Origin: Micromonospora tarapacensis
GTDB taxonomy: Bacteria; Actinomycetota; Actinomycetes; Mycobacteriales; Micromonosporaceae
DNA: 64,000 bases
Direction: 5' to 3'
Assembly: GCF_019697375.1 (NCBI RefSeq)
Contig: NZ_JAHCDI010000004.1
Location: 1,537,324-1,601,323, forward strand
Shown: in pieces, positions 40,630 to 50,805 of the stretch
How the letters are laid out: each line of letters opens with the position of its first letter
How positions within the stretch are numbered: the stretch's first letter is position 1
The notes under the pieces: generated by a model
Seen by the model: only the letters and a program-made list of their open reading frames with translations
Told to the model about the DNA's origin: nothing
Database searches by the model: none
Made by a program: the position numbers and the translations under genes

Positions 40630-43600
40630 CGGACAGAGCGCGGCGGTGATCGCGGCAGCGACCGCGTCGACCTTGTCGGGGTCGGTCACGGCGAAGTGAT
40701 CGCCCGGCACCTGCTGGCGGGGCGCCGGGCCAGGCAGCCGGTCACCCAGCGGTACCAGGTAACCTCCGGCCGCGCCGCCGAGCGGGGTCCGGGCCACCAG
40801 CAGGTGCGCGTCCAGGCCCGGTGCGGCCGGTACGTCGTAGCGGACCAGGGCACGGGTGTGCGCGGCGAAGACGCCGAACAGCCGCAGCGCGGCGGGCAGG
40901 CCGAGCGAGACCAGGTCCGGCCGGGAGCCCGCCACCTGCGGCCAGAGCGCCCGCAGCGTCTCCTCGGCGGTGAGTTCGGTATCCGTCGCGGGCAGTTCGC
41001 CAGTCACCTCGCCCCGGGTCACATCGGTCAGGAACGCCCGGACCAACTCCCCGGCGCTCGGGGCGGCGGGGGCACCGGCCGGGCCGACCCACGGGTCGAT
41101 CAATACCGCGGTGCAGTCCCGGCCGTCCGCGCAGAGCTGCCGGCCCAGTTCGTACGCCAGCACCGCCCCCAGCGACCAGCCGACCAGGCGCACCGGTGTG
41201 CCCGCCGGCAGGACGGCGCGGATCTCGTCGAGGTAGCCGCCGGCCAACTCGGTCAGCGTCGGCGGCACCGGGACGGTGGTGTCCAGCGCGGGCGACGCGA
41301 CACCGAGCACCGACCAGTCGCCGCGCAGCCGTTCGACCAGCTCGCGATAGCAGAGCAGGTCGCCACCGACCGGGTGGACCAGCACGACGGTGGGCCCGTC
41401 GCCGGGGCCAGCGGCTGCACCGCCGACGTCGCGGCGGCCCGGTCGTGGGCGTCGAGCAGCCGGGCCAGCTCGGCCACCGTCCGGTGCTGGTACAGGGCGG
41501 CCAGCGGTAGCCGGCTGCCGAACTCCCGCTCGACCCGGTTCATCAGCTGTGCCGCCTGGAGCGAGCTGCCGCCGAGGCCGAAGAACGGGTCGTCGATGCC
41601 CACCGACGCCACGTCGAGCAGTTCCGCCCAGAGCTCGGCCAGCCGCCGCTGGGTGGCGGTCCGCGGGGCGCGGAACTCGCCGGCGTCCGGGGCCAGCCCG
41701 GCGGCCGTGGCGGCCAGCGCGGAGCGGTCCACCTTGCCGTTGCCGGTCAACGGCAACGCGTCCCGGATGTCGATCACCGGCGGCACCAGGTACGCGGGCA
41801 GCGCCGCGCCCAGCGCCGCGCGCAGCTCGTCGGCCAGGTCCGGCCGTGCCGTCTCGGCGGCGACGAAGGCGACCAGCGACGCGCCCCGCTCGCCCCGTCG
41901 GGCGACCACCACGGCGTCGGCGACGCCGGGCTGCTCGACCAGGGCGGCCTCGATCTCCCCGAGTTCCACCCGGAAGCCGTTGATCTTCACCTGCGGGTCG
42001 TCGCGGCCGAGGAACTCGATCACCCCGTCCGGCCGGTACCGTCCCAGGTCACCGGTGCGGTAGAGCCGCTCGCCGGTGCCCGGATGGGTGACGAACGCGG
42101 CGGCGGTCAGCTCCGGCGCGTGCAGGTAGCCGTCGGCGAGCCCTCGCCCGGCGATGTACAGGTCCCCGGGCACCCAGTCGGGCCGGTGCGCGAGTTGGGC
42201 GTCGAGGACGTGGAAGCGCTGGTTGCGCAGTGGCCAGCCGTACGGGACGCTGGTCCACTCGGCCGGCACGCTGGCCGGCACGTCGAACCAGTTCGACCAG
42301 ATCGACGCCTCGGTGGCGCCACCGAGCGCGACGCAGCGGGCGGCCGGTGCGATCTCGGCCAGCTCGCGGCCCAGCGGCAGCGGCACCCAGTCGCCGCTGA
42401 CCATGGCCACCCGCAGCGCCTTCGGCCGTTCCCGTTCGGGCGCAGCGCGGACGTAGTCGACGAACATCGCCAGGTAGGCGGGGACCGAGTTCCACACCGT
42501 CACCCCCGCCCGGCAGGCCAGCTCGTGCAGGTGCACCACCTCGCGGGCCTGATCCGGGTCGGGCACGACCACCGTGCCGCCGACGGCCAGCAGCCCGAAC
42601 ACGTCGTACACGGACAGGTCGAAGGTGAACTCGGAGACCGCCAGCACCCGGTCGGCGGCGGTGACGCCGAAGCGATCGTTGATGTCCACCACGGTGTTCG
42701 CCGCGCTCTGGTGGCGGATCATCACGCCCTTGGGTGTGCCGGTGGTGCCGGAGGTGAAGATCACGTACGCCAGCGCCTCCGGTACGTCGGCCGCCTCGCG
42801 GTCGGGCAGGTCGTCGCCCGCCGGCAGGTCGCCCAGGCGCCACCGTACGGCGTCGGCGGGCGCGCCGTCGAGGTCGTCGTCGGACTGACCGAGCACGGCC
42901 CGAACGCCGGCACCGGCGAGGATCTGCGCCCGCCGCCGCAGCGGCCAGGCGGGCGAGACCGGCACGTAGGCGGCGCCACTCAGCAACACCCCGAGCAGCG
43001 CCGCGATCTGCTCGACGCCCCGGTCGACGACGACCGCGACCAGGTCACCCGGGCCACGCCCGGCCGCCCGCAGGGCGGCGGCGACCGCACCGGCCCGCGC
43101 CCGCAGCTGCCGGTAGGTGACCGCGCCGGTCGGGGTGAGCACCGCCTCGGCGTCCGGGGTGCGGCGCGCCTGCGCCAGGAAACCGCCGTGCAGCGTCTGC
43201 GGGGCCACCTCGACGGCGGTGTCGTTGACCTGCGCCCGCACCGCCAGCTGCCGGTCCGGGGTCAACCGGTCACCGCCGGCCGAGGCCCAGGCCGCGTCGT
43301 CGGTGGCCAGGTCGACCAGCAGCCGCCGGTACGCGGCGAACATGTCGTCGACCAGGCCGTCCGGATAGAGGCCGTCGGCGGTGTCCCAGCTGAACACCAT
43401 CTCGCCGGACCGCATGAACACCTGGTGGTCGAAGGCGACCTGCGGGGTGCGGACCAGCGACTCGCGACGCTGCCAGCCGAGCAGTTCCAGGAAGACCGGG
43501 TCGCCGTCGGAGCCCAACCCGAGCATGCTGGTGAACACCACAGGCATCCGGGCGCCGGAGACGGTGCCGGATCGGCGGTTCAGCTCCCGGATCACCGACA

Positions 43601-44579
43601 CGCCGCTGAACGCGCCGTGGGCCATGTCGCGCAGCATCCGGGAGCGCAGCGCGGTCGCGTCGGCGGCGAAGTCGCTCCCGCCGCCCGCCGGCGAACACTC
43701 CAGCAGCAGGGTGCTGGCGAAGCTGCCGATCAGCCGTGACACGTCCGGGTGCAGGTTGAGCCGCTCGCCGTACATGACGTTCACGGTGAACCGGGGCTGG
43801 CGGCTCCAGTGCCGCAGCACCCGGGCGAACGCGGCGGCGACGGCCATCGTCGGGGTGAGCCGGCGGCGGCGCAGCGCCGCGGTGAACGCGTCGGTCAGCT
43901 CCGCCGGCAACGCGAAGGTGCGCCGCACCAGCGGGCCGTCGTGCCGCCCGCCCCGGCGCAGCGGCAGCTCCGGGGCACCGGGCAGGTCGTCGAGCCGGGC
44001 GGTCCAGTAGCTGCGGGCCGCCGCGTACTCCGGGCCGTCGCGGCGCTGCTCCAGTTCCCGGCGGTACCGCTCGTAGGTGAAGTCCAGCGGCGCGAGGACG
44101 CCGCCGCCGAGCACGGTGCGCAACTCCTGGGCGAACACCTCGCCGGACTGGCCGTCGAAGACCATCAACCGGCCCGCCATCTGCACCAGGAACTCGGCCT
44201 CGTCGCACCAGACGACCATCCGGAAGGCGGCCGGGCCGGCCAGCGGAGGCCCGTCGCCGGCCAGCTCCCGGCGGCTGGCGGCCAGCAACTCGGCGCGGCG
44301 CCGTGGCGACTCGCCCCGCAGCGACCGCACCGCCAGCGGCGACGGCGGATCGTCCAGGATCCGCACCTGGCCGTCGTCGTCGATGGCGCAGCGCAGCATC
44401 GGATGCCGGCGGACGAGGGTGTCCACGGCCGCGCCGAACGCGTCGATGTCGAAGGGCGGGCAGGCGTACTCCTCGTAGAACAGCGCGGGGCCGCCGAGCT
44501 GGAAGTCGCCCAGCTCACCGATCAGGTAGGCCTGTTGCAGGTCGCTGAGTCCGAACCCGGTTGCCGTGAGCTGGTCCAT
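40618..44579 (-). CDS. NRPS: Cy-A-PCP-TE (one frameshift in read)
   Basis: About 1,320 residues. The Cy-like domain has RLMVFDGQS where DxxxxDxxS is expected, so the second Asp and Ser are kept and the first Asp is Arg. The A-domain pocket read against GrsA is D-L-Y-N-M-S-L-I-W, a cysteine code; the P-loop is FTSGTTGTPKGV and GNGKVDRS gives the last Lys. The PCP has LGGSSLQAAQ. The TE is intact (VGWSLGAVLAYELG, C-terminal GDHFAV). The frame changes near 41400 by one missing base, joining PCP and TE. There is no docking domain at the N-terminus. It follows a free PCP by 28 bp. It could add and release a final Cys, or make a separate Cys-derived piece. Confidence 0.87.
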
Positions 44580-44606
44580 CGTGCTCCTCGCTGGCGTTGA
44601 CGGCGG

Positions 44607-44837
44607 TCAGCCGACCGCGAGCTGTTCCCGGACGGCCACGAGCAGTTCCGCGGGCGTCGGGCGGTCGAACACCTCGAACAACGGCAGCGAGACGCCGAAC
44701 TCCTCGGCGACGTGGTGTACGAGGGCGGCGGCGGCCATCGAGTCGCCGTCGAGGTCGGTGAAGAAGTCGGAGTCGTCGGCGACCGACTGCTGAAAGATGA
44801 GCTCCCAGACCTTGCGCATCCGTTGCGGATCGTCCAC
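44607..44837 (-). CDS. free carrier protein (PCP/ACP)
   Basis: 76 residues forming one carrier domain. LDGDSMAAAALVHHVAEEF contains the phosphopantetheine Ser (in GDSM), and the C-terminal helix PTPAELLVAVREQL is in place. A free PCP between an oxidase and a Cy-A-PCP-TE protein suggests that an acyl or aminoacyl unit is carried in trans: for example an aryl acid from the AMP ligase of this operon or a fatty acid from the FAAL at 28974. The preceding gap has GAGGAGG-like bases. It is 27 nt from the oxidase stop. Confidence 0.9.
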   Translation of the reverse strand: MDDPQRMRKVWELIFQQSVADDSDFFTDLDGDSMAAAALVHHVAEEFGVSLPLFEVFDRPTPAELLVAVREQLAVG

Positions 44838-44864
44838 GCCAGCCTCCTCGTCGCTGGTCAGGGC

Positions 44865-46256
44865 TTACACGATGGCGCGCAGGGCGAGCCGGGCCAGTGG
44901 CGCCGTCCGGTCGGTGCGGTGCTCGTAGCGGTCGGCCCCGGTGGCGGCCGCGCTGACCCCCCGTACGCCGAGGTAGCGCAGCGGTTCCGGCTCCCAGCGG
45001 CGCGAGGCGTTGTCCACCCAGCACAACCGGGTCTCCGGCCGGCTGACCCCGGCGACCAGGGCGGCCAGCGACCGGGCGGCCAGGTTGCTCAGCGCGATGC
45101 CCTCGCCGCCGTAGCCGCCCGCGTGACCGAGCCCGGTCTCGCGGTCGTAGACCACCTCGGGCTCGGTGTGTCGGTGCAATCCGTACACGCCGCTCCACTG
45201 GTGTGACACGGGCACGTCGGCCAGGTCGGGGAGCAACTCGGCCAGGGTGCGCCGCAGCCGGTCGTGCGCCCGCCGCCCGGCGGCCGTCCCACGGTCGGTG
45301 GCGGAGCCGAACCGGTAGTAGGCGCCACGGCCGCCGAGCACCAGCCGGTCGTCGAGGGTGCGTTGCAGGTAGCCGAACTGGTATCGGGACTCGGCGACGG
45401 TCCGGTGGTCGCTCAGACCCAGTCGCTGCCAGGCGGCGGCGTCCAGCGGCTCGGTCGCCAGCACGTACGAGTGCAGCGGCAGTACCCGGCGGGCGTGCCC
45501 GGGCAGGCGCCCGGTGTAGCCCTCGGTGGCGCACAGCACCGAGCGGGCCCGGACGGTGCCGCGGTCGGTGACCAGCAGACCCGGTGCGATCCGGGTCGCC
45601 CGGGTGCCCTCGGCGACGCGTACCCCGGCGTTCGACCGCGGCGAGCAGGCCGCGGGCGATGCGGGCCGGCTGCACGGCGGCGCAGTGCGGGTGTACGCGG
45701 TGGCCCGCACGCCGGTCAGCCCGATCTGCTCGGCGGCCGGCGCGCCGACGGTCAGGGTGAGTCCGCCGATGCCGAGCCGGCTTCGCACCTCGTGCCAGCC
45801 CCGCAGCCGGTCGACCTGCGGCGCGCTGCGCGCCACGTAGAGCGAGCCGTCGTGCCGCCAGTGCGCGTCGATTCCCTCGGCGTCGAGCACCCGGCGCAGC
45901 TCGTCGAGGGTGCGCTGACCGGCCCGGTACAGCCGCATCGCGGCCATCGGTCCGTGCCGGCGGACCAGACCCGGCAGCAGCGCGGGCATCTCGGCCGTGC
46001 ACCAGCCGCCGTTGCGGCCGGAGGCGCCGAACCCGGCCTGTCCGGCGTCGATCACCACCACCGACAGGTCGGGATGCAACGCGCTCAGGTAGTAGGCGGT
46101 CCACAGGCCGGTGTAGCCGGCGCCGACGATGGCCACGTCGGCGGTGGTGTCGCCGTCCAGCGGCGGCCGGGGTGCGAGCTGGTCGGCGGGCAGCCCGTCG
46201 AGCCAGAGCACCCGGTCGGTGTCCGTGCCGGCGGTGGCCGGCGGGCGGCTACTCAT
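44865..46256 (-). CDS. FAD-dependent oxidoreductase, DAO family (second copy; compensating indels)
   Basis: 463 residues. DVAIVGAGYTGLWTAYYLSALHP is the FAD motif, GFGASGRNGGWCTAE follows, and GLGHAGGYGGEGIALSNL is the C-terminal FAD block. The reading frame is locally garbled between about 45630 and 45690: the frame one base over there reads PHCAAVQPARIARGLLAAVE, the normal family sequence, so a deletion and an insertion compensate. It is a paralogue of the oxidase at 36000-37406. The start ATG lies in a hairpin/REP-like element. It may oxidise a carrier-bound amino acid or ring; substrate unknown. Confidence 0.84.
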   Translation of the reverse strand: MSSRPPATAGTDTDRVLWLDGLPADQLAPRPPLDGDTTADVAIVGAGYTGLWTAYYLSALHPDLSVVVIDAGQAGFGASGRNGGWCTAEMPALLPGLVRRHGPMAAMRLYRAGQRTLDELRRVLDAEGIDAHWRHDGSLYVARSAPQVDRLRGWHEVRSRLGIGGLTLTVGAPAAEQIGLTGVRATAYTRTAPPCSRPASPAACSPRSNAGVRVAEGTRATRIAPGLLVTDRGTVRARSVLCATEGYTGRLPGHARRVLPLHSYVLATEPLDAAAWQRLGLSDHRTVAESRYQFGYLQRTLDDRLVLGGRGAYYRFGSATDRGTAAGRRAHDRLRRTLAELLPDLADVPVSHQWSGVYGLHRHTEPEVVYDRETGLGHAGGYGGEGIALSNLAARSLAALVAGVSRPETRLCWVDNASRRWEPEPLRYLGVRGVSAAATGADRYEHRTDRTAPLARLALRAIV

Positions 46257-46336
46257 GCCGGCACTCCGCTGCGCTCCGTGCCGGCATGAGGCACCACCCC
46301 ACTGAGCTGATGATTCACTCGCTGACGCTCGCTCAT
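46253..46336 (-). repeat. REP-like spacer with 11-bp hairpin and 27-codon bridging ORF
   Basis: CATGCCGGCAC (46254-46264) and GTGCCGGCATG (46278-46288) form a perfect stem that includes the start codon of the oxidase gene. On the minus strand an ORF begins at ATG 46336, overlapping the AMP-ligase stop, and ends at TGA 46253-46255, overlapping the oxidase ATG; it starts MSERQRVNHQ. Wording such as GAGCGAGCGTCAGCGAG resembles dispersed intergenic elements I associate with Micromonospora-type genomes. A coupling device or an inserted repeat are both possible. Confidence 0.45.
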
Positions 46337-47923
46337 GCTGTCAGCTCGCGGGCCAGCGCGCGCCGGTCGATCTTCCCGACCGGGGTGTACGGCAACTCGG
46401 GCGCGACGTGCAGCCGGTCGGGCAGCTTGAACTCGGCCAGCCCGCGGGCACGCAGGAAGTCGTGGACCTCGGCGAGGCTGGGCGGGGCGTCCCGCGCGAC
46501 GATGACGGCGCAGGCCTTCTCGCCCAGCCGGGGGTCGGGCACCGGCACCAGGGCGGCGGTACGCACCGCCGGGTGGGCCACCAGATGGGCCTCGACCTCG
46601 TCGACGGAGATCTTCTCACCGCCCCGGTTGACCACGTCCTTGATCCGGCCGACCACGACCAGCCGACCGGCGTCGTCGCGGCGCACCAGGTCGCCGGTGC
46701 GCAGGAACCCGTCGGTGGTGAACACGCTGCGGTTGTGCTCGGGCACGGCGTAGTAGCCGCGCAGCGTGCACGGGCCCCGGGCCAGCAGTTCGCCGACCTC
46801 GCCGGCGGGGACGTCCCGGTCGGCCTCGTCCACCACGCGCAGCTCGTCGGCCGGGCTGAGCGGGGTGCCCTGGTGGTGGCGGCGGCCTCGTCGCCGTCGC
46901 CGGGGCGGGTGAAGCAGAGCACTCCTCGGCCATCCCGAACCAGTGGGTCAGGGTGGCGCCGGTGGCGGGGCGGACCCGGCGGGCCACCTCCGGGCTGAGC
47001 GTGGCGCCGCCCACCTCGATGACCAGCTTCGAGAGGTCGGCGCCGAAGATGCCCGCGGTCTCCGTCCACACCGGCAGCAGGGCCGGCATCAGGGTGGTCA
47101 GGGTGACCCGCTCGGCGGCGATCAGCGCGAACACCTCGTCGGGGGCCGGGCTGGCGGCCAGTACGGCCCGCCCGCCGGCCCGCAGCGCACCCAGCACGCC
47201 GGGGCAGCCGAGCGCGGCGTTGTGCGCCACCGGCAGCGCGGCGAGGTAGGCGCCGTGCTCGTCGAAGCCCATCGCCTCGGCCGTGGCCCGCAGCTGGAAG
47301 GCGTAGTCGTCGTGGGTGCGCGGGATCAGCTTGGGCAGGCCGGTGGTGCCGCCGGAGAGCAGGAAGAACGCCACCTCCGACGGGTCGGGTGCGGGCAGGT
47401 CCACCGGCGCGGCGTCGACATCGCGCAGCGCGGTCAGCTCCTGCGCGTCGCCGGCCACCAGGACGTGCTTGACCCCGGGCACCGCCTGGCGGACCGCCCG
47501 GGCCAGGTCCCGGTGGTCGGTGCCGGCGACCACGTCGGGCACCACCAGCGCCACCGCGCCGGAGTATTCAGCCAGGTAGCTCAGCTCGGCCCGGCGGTGG
47601 GCCGGCAGGGCGAGCACCGGCAGCGCGCCGACGCGGAAAAGCGCCACACACGTCACCACGAAGTCGGGGGTGTTCGGCAGCTGCACGACGACCCGGTCGC
47701 CGGCGCCGACGCCGAGCGCGACCAGACCGGCCGCCAGCCGGTCGGCCCGGGTGTCCAGCTCGGCGTAGCTGTGCCGGCCGTGGCGGGTCACCAGGGCGGT
47801 GCGGGCCGGGTCGCGAGCTGCCCAGCCGCGCAGCAGGTCACCCAGCACCTCGCCACGCCAGAGGCCGTCCCGGCGGTAGCGCCGGGCGAACTCGTCGGGC
47901 CAGGGGACGCATCCGGTCAGCAT
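46333..47923 (-). CDS. aryl-acid AMP ligase, EntE/DhbE/YbtE family (two frameshifts in read)
   Basis: About 530 residues. FLLSGGTTGLPKLIPRTHDDY is nearly the DhbE/EntE P-loop block, ALPVAHNAALGCPGVLG holds the Asn that contacts the 2-hydroxyl of the aryl acid, and VGRIKDVVNRGGEKI and VGKIDRRALA end the protein. These enzymes activate salicylate, 2,3-dihydroxybenzoate or a hydroxypicolinate and load an aryl carrier. Here the ArCP of the NRPS at 14294 is the likely acceptor. The frame changes near 46930 and 46870 by one missing base each. ATG 47923 has AGGAGG. It heads the minus operon with an oxidase, PCP and NRPS. No aryl-acid synthase gene is in the window. Confidence 0.85.
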
Positions 47924-48099
47924 GGTCGGCCTCCTGGACGTGCCGGACGGGAAGCTTCCGCCGGAGCGGACCGCCCGACGCTATGCGAAGTGTCTTCTTC
48001 GGCGCAAGTGTCTGTTGCTTCTACCTGTCGGCAAATCCTACATGCGTCATCTATCGTTGGCGTGCCCCGGCCAATCCGACAGGAGCGTGGGAGAAGACG
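47924..48099. promoter_or_regulatory. divergent control region of AMP-ligase and ferredoxin operons
   Basis: 176 bp with no gene. AAGTGTCT occurs twice (47988-47995, 48006-48013; 18-bp period). AT-richer DNA at 48000-48060 contains TATCGT, a -10 form also used at 3275-3280. Promoters of both operons should lie here. Confidence 0.45.
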
Positions 48100-48294
48100 A
48101 TGTGGATAGTCGTGGACTACGACCGGTGTGACAGCCACGGGATCTGCGCCGACAGCGCCCCCGAGGTGTTCGAGATCCGGGACGACGACCTGATGTACGT
48201 GCTGGTCGAGCGGCCGACGGCGGAGCAGTTGCCCCAGGTGGAGACGGCTGTGCGCGGTTGTCCGAAGCTTGCCCTGTCGCTGCGGGAGGAGTGA
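48100..48294 (+). CDS. [3Fe-4S]-type ferredoxin
   Basis: 64 residues. RCDSHGICADSAPEVF gives Cys10 and Cys16 five residues apart, and RGCPKLAL gives the third Cys before Pro; a middle Cys is absent, so a 3Fe-4S cluster is expected, as in ferredoxins that feed bacterial P450s. ATG 48100 follows GGGAG. It is the only ferredoxin in the window and heads the long plus-strand run that ends in a P450, so it may serve all three P450s. The partner reductase must be elsewhere. Confidence 0.9.
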   Translation: MWIVVDYDRCDSHGICADSAPEVFEIRDDDLMYVLVERPTAEQLPQVETAVRGCPKLALSLREE

Positions 48295-48299
48295 GTGCC

Positions 48300-49451
48300 G
48301 TGGCGGAGGCGGTGATCGTGGCGGCGGCGCGTACCCCGATCGGTCGGCGGGACGGCTGGCTCAGCGGGCTGAAGGCGGTCGAGCTGCTGCGCACGGTGCA
48401 GCGGGAGGTGCTCGACCGGGCCGGACTGCCGCCGTCGCAGGTGGACCAGATCATCGGCGGTTGCGTCACCCAGGTCGGCGAGCAGAGCCTCAACGTCACC
48501 CGCAACGCCTGGTTGAGCACCGGGCTCGACCCGGAGGTGGCCTGCACCACCGTGGACGCGTCCTGCGGGTCGGCGCAGCAGGCCAATCACCTGGTCGCCG
48601 CGTTGATCACCGCCGGGGTGATCGACGTGGGCATCGCCTGCGGGGTCGAGTCGATGTCCCGGGTGCCGGTGGGCACCAACCTCTACCAGGGTCCGGGGCA
48701 CTACAAGACCGCCGACTACCCCTGGGACGACCCGCCGAAGGCGCAGTTCGGCGGCGCGGAGCGGATCGCCGCCCGGTACGGCGTCGACCGGGCCGCCGCC
48801 GACGCGTACGGCCTGCGCTCCCAGTCGCGCGCGGCGCGGGCCTGGTCGCAGGGGCGCTTCGACGCCGAGGTGGTCGCGGTGCGTGCCCCCACCGCCGACG
48901 GCGGCACCGTCGAGGTGACCCGGGACCAGGGGCTGCGCGACACCAGCCCGGAAGGGCTGGCCGCGCTGCGGCCGACCATCGAGGGCGGGACGCACACCGC
49001 CGGCACCACCTCGCAGATCTCCGACGGCGCGGCGGCCCTCCTGTGGATGTCGGCCGAGCGGGCCGCCGCGCTGGGGCTGCGCCCCCGGGCCCGGATGCTG
49101 CACCAGGTGGTCACCGGCTCCGACCCGTACCTGCTGTTGCAGGGGCCGGTGGTGGCGACCCGCAAGATTCTCGACCGGGCGAAGATGCGGCTGTCCGACA
49201 TCGACCTCGCCGAGGTCAACGAGGCCTTCGCGGCGGTCGTGCTCGGCTGGGCGGTGGCTCACGACGCCGACCTGGACCGGGTCAACGTCAACGGCGGGGC
49301 GATCGCGCTGGGCCATCCGTTGGGTGCCTCCGGCACCCGGCTGCTGGTCACCGCGCTGCACGAGCTGGAGCGCGCCGACCGGGAGTTGGCCCTGGTGACG
49401 ATGTGCTGTGGTGGCGCGCTGGGCACCGCCTCGATCCTGCAACGGATGTGA
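48300..49451 (+). CDS. thiolase (acetyl-CoA acyltransferase family)
   Basis: 383 residues. [18 protein letters not shown] holds the nucleophile Cys89; [19 protein letters not shown] and [13 protein letters not shown] hold the His and second Cys. The thiolase fold is thus complete and probably active. It may cleave a 3-ketoacyl-CoA (chain shortening) or condense two acyl-CoAs. GTG 48300 has GGAGGAG 8 nt upstream and follows the ferredoxin stop by 5 nt. With the CoA-transferase after it and acyl-CoA dehydrogenases at 31636-33875, a beta-oxidation-like branch is suggested. Confidence 0.92.
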   Translation: MAEAVIVAAARTPIGRRDGWLSGLKAVELLRTVQREVLDRAGLPPSQVDQIIGGCVTQVGEQSLNVTRNAWLSTGLDPEVACTTVDASCGSAQQANHLVAALITAGVIDVGIACGVESMSRVPVGTNLYQGPGHYKTADYPWDDPPKAQFGGAERIAARYGVDRAAADAYGLRSQSRAARAWSQGRFDAEVVAVRAPTADGGTVEVTRDQGLRDTSPEGLAALRPTIEGGTHTAGTTSQISDGAAALLWMSAERAAALGLRPRARMLHQVVTGSDPYLLLQGPVVATRKILDRAKMRLSDIDLAEVNEAFAAVVLGWAVAHDADLDRVNVNGGAIALGHPLGASGTRLLVTALHELERADRELALVTMCCGGALGTASILQRM

Positions 49452-49456
49452 TCCCG

Positions 49457-50698
49457 ATGGATGGCGCAGCGTCGTACCGCGACGCCGGGGACTTCTTCCG
49501 CGAGGCCCGCGACGATCTGGCGGGGCCGCTGGACGGTGTCCGGGTGTTGGATGTGACGAAGGTCTGGTCCGGCCCGCTGACCAGCGCGATCCTCGCGGAT
49601 CTGGGTGCGGACGTGATCCGGGTGGAGCTTCCGCACGGCCGCGACGGCGAGGTGCCGCCACGGATCCCGGGCACCGGCCTGTCCTGGTTCCGGCAGACCG
49701 TCAACCGGAACAAGCGCAGCGTGGGGCTCGACCTGCGCGAGCCGTCCGGCCGGGAGACGTTTCTGCGGCTGGTCGCCACCGCCGACGTGGTGGTGGAGAA
49801 CTACCGGCCCGGCACCCTGGACGGTTGGGGGGTGGGCTGGGCGCAGTGCCGGGCCGTCCGCCCCGACCTGGTCCTCGTCTCGATCTCCGGCTGGGGCCAG
49901 TACGGCGACCGGCGGACCGCGGGGGCGTACGACCCGATCGTGCAGGCGGCCAGCGGCTGGATGTCGCTCAACGGCGACCCCGACGGCGGCCCGGTGCGGG
50001 CGCCGACGTTCCTCGCCGACGAACTGGCCGGGTTGCACGGCGCGATCGGCGCGCTGGCCGCCCTCTGGCACCGTCGGCGTTCCGGCGAGGGCCAGCACGT
50101 CGACGTGGCGATGTTCGACGCCATGCTCGCCGGCAGTGCCGGGCTGCACACCCTCGCCGCCGCGGGCCGGCCGCCCGGACGGTGGGGAAACCAGACCGAC
50201 TTCGTGGTGCCCGCCAACGTCTACGCCTGCGTCGACGGGCAGGTCTACCTCGCCGTCGCGCTGGACCGGCACTGGCGGGCGCTGGCCGAGGCGATGGGCC
50301 GCCCGGAACTGGCCCGCGCGCCGGGGTTCGCCCGCGCGGCGGACCGGTTGGCCAACCGGGTCGAGGTGGACGCGGTGGTGGCGGGCTGGTGCGCCGCCCG
50401 GGCCGCCGACGGCACGGTCGCCGAGCTGGTCGGGCGGGGCCTGACGGCCTCCCGGGTGCGCACCGTCGCCGAGGTGGTCGCCGATCCGCACCTGGCGCAG
50501 CGGGCCATGCTGCAGCCCACCGTGCTGAGTGACGGCAGCAGCGCCCCGATCGTCGGGCCGCCGGCGAAGTTCTCGCGTACGCCCACCCGGGTCCGGCACG
50601 GCGCGCCGGCACCCGGCCAGCACACTGCGCATGTGCTCGCCGAACTCGACGCGGCGCCCGTCGGTATGCCAAAGAAAACATACGACACTACTTGCTGA
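49457..50698 (+). CDS. family III (CaiB/BaiF) CoA-transferase
   Basis: 413 residues. [31 protein letters not shown] is the typical N-terminal block (given by its family order), followed by [31 protein letters not shown] and [15 protein letters not shown]. The family moves CoA between acids through an acyl-Asp intermediate. ATG 49457 is 5 nt after the thiolase stop. It would activate a carboxylic intermediate or recover CoA from a product, without ATP. Its acyl partner is unknown. Confidence 0.9.
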   Translation: MDGAASYRDAGDFFREARDDLAGPLDGVRVLDVTKVWSGPLTSAILADLGADVIRVELPHGRDGEVPPRIPGTGLSWFRQTVNRNKRSVGLDLREPSGRETFLRLVATADVVVENYRPGTLDGWGVGWAQCRAVRPDLVLVSISGWGQYGDRRTAGAYDPIVQAASGWMSLNGDPDGGPVRAPTFLADELAGLHGAIGALAALWHRRRSGEGQHVDVAMFDAMLAGSAGLHTLAAAGRPPGRWGNQTDFVVPANVYACVDGQVYLAVALDRHWRALAEAMGRPELARAPGFARAADRLANRVEVDAVVAGWCAARAADGTVAELVGRGLTASRVRTVAEVVADPHLAQRAMLQPTVLSDGSSAPIVGPPAKFSRTPTRVRHGAPAPGQHTAHVLAELDAAPVGMPKKTYDTTC

Positions 50699-50805
50699 TC
50701 GCGTCGCCGATGGGCCAGTATGTTGGCGCGGAGAAGATACGACACACCCGTCAGTGTTGTGTTGTGTTACATCCAGTCGGCAGGCGTCCGACAGGGGAGG
50801 TTGGC
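50699..50805 (+). promoter_or_regulatory. 107-bp upstream region of the ketoreductase-KS operon
   Basis: ATACGACAC occurs at 50680-50688 and 50737-50745, and GTGTTGTGTTGTGTTAC near 50755 is a short GTGTT repeat. GGGGAGG (50794-50800) is the ribosome site of the TTG start. A separate promoter for the 15-kb run that follows is likely here. Confidence 0.45.

Noticed and set aside
44607-44837. MbtH-like protein
   Set aside because: Size fits, but the sequence is a carrier domain with the GDS phosphopantetheine site; no MbtH signature is seen anywhere in the window.
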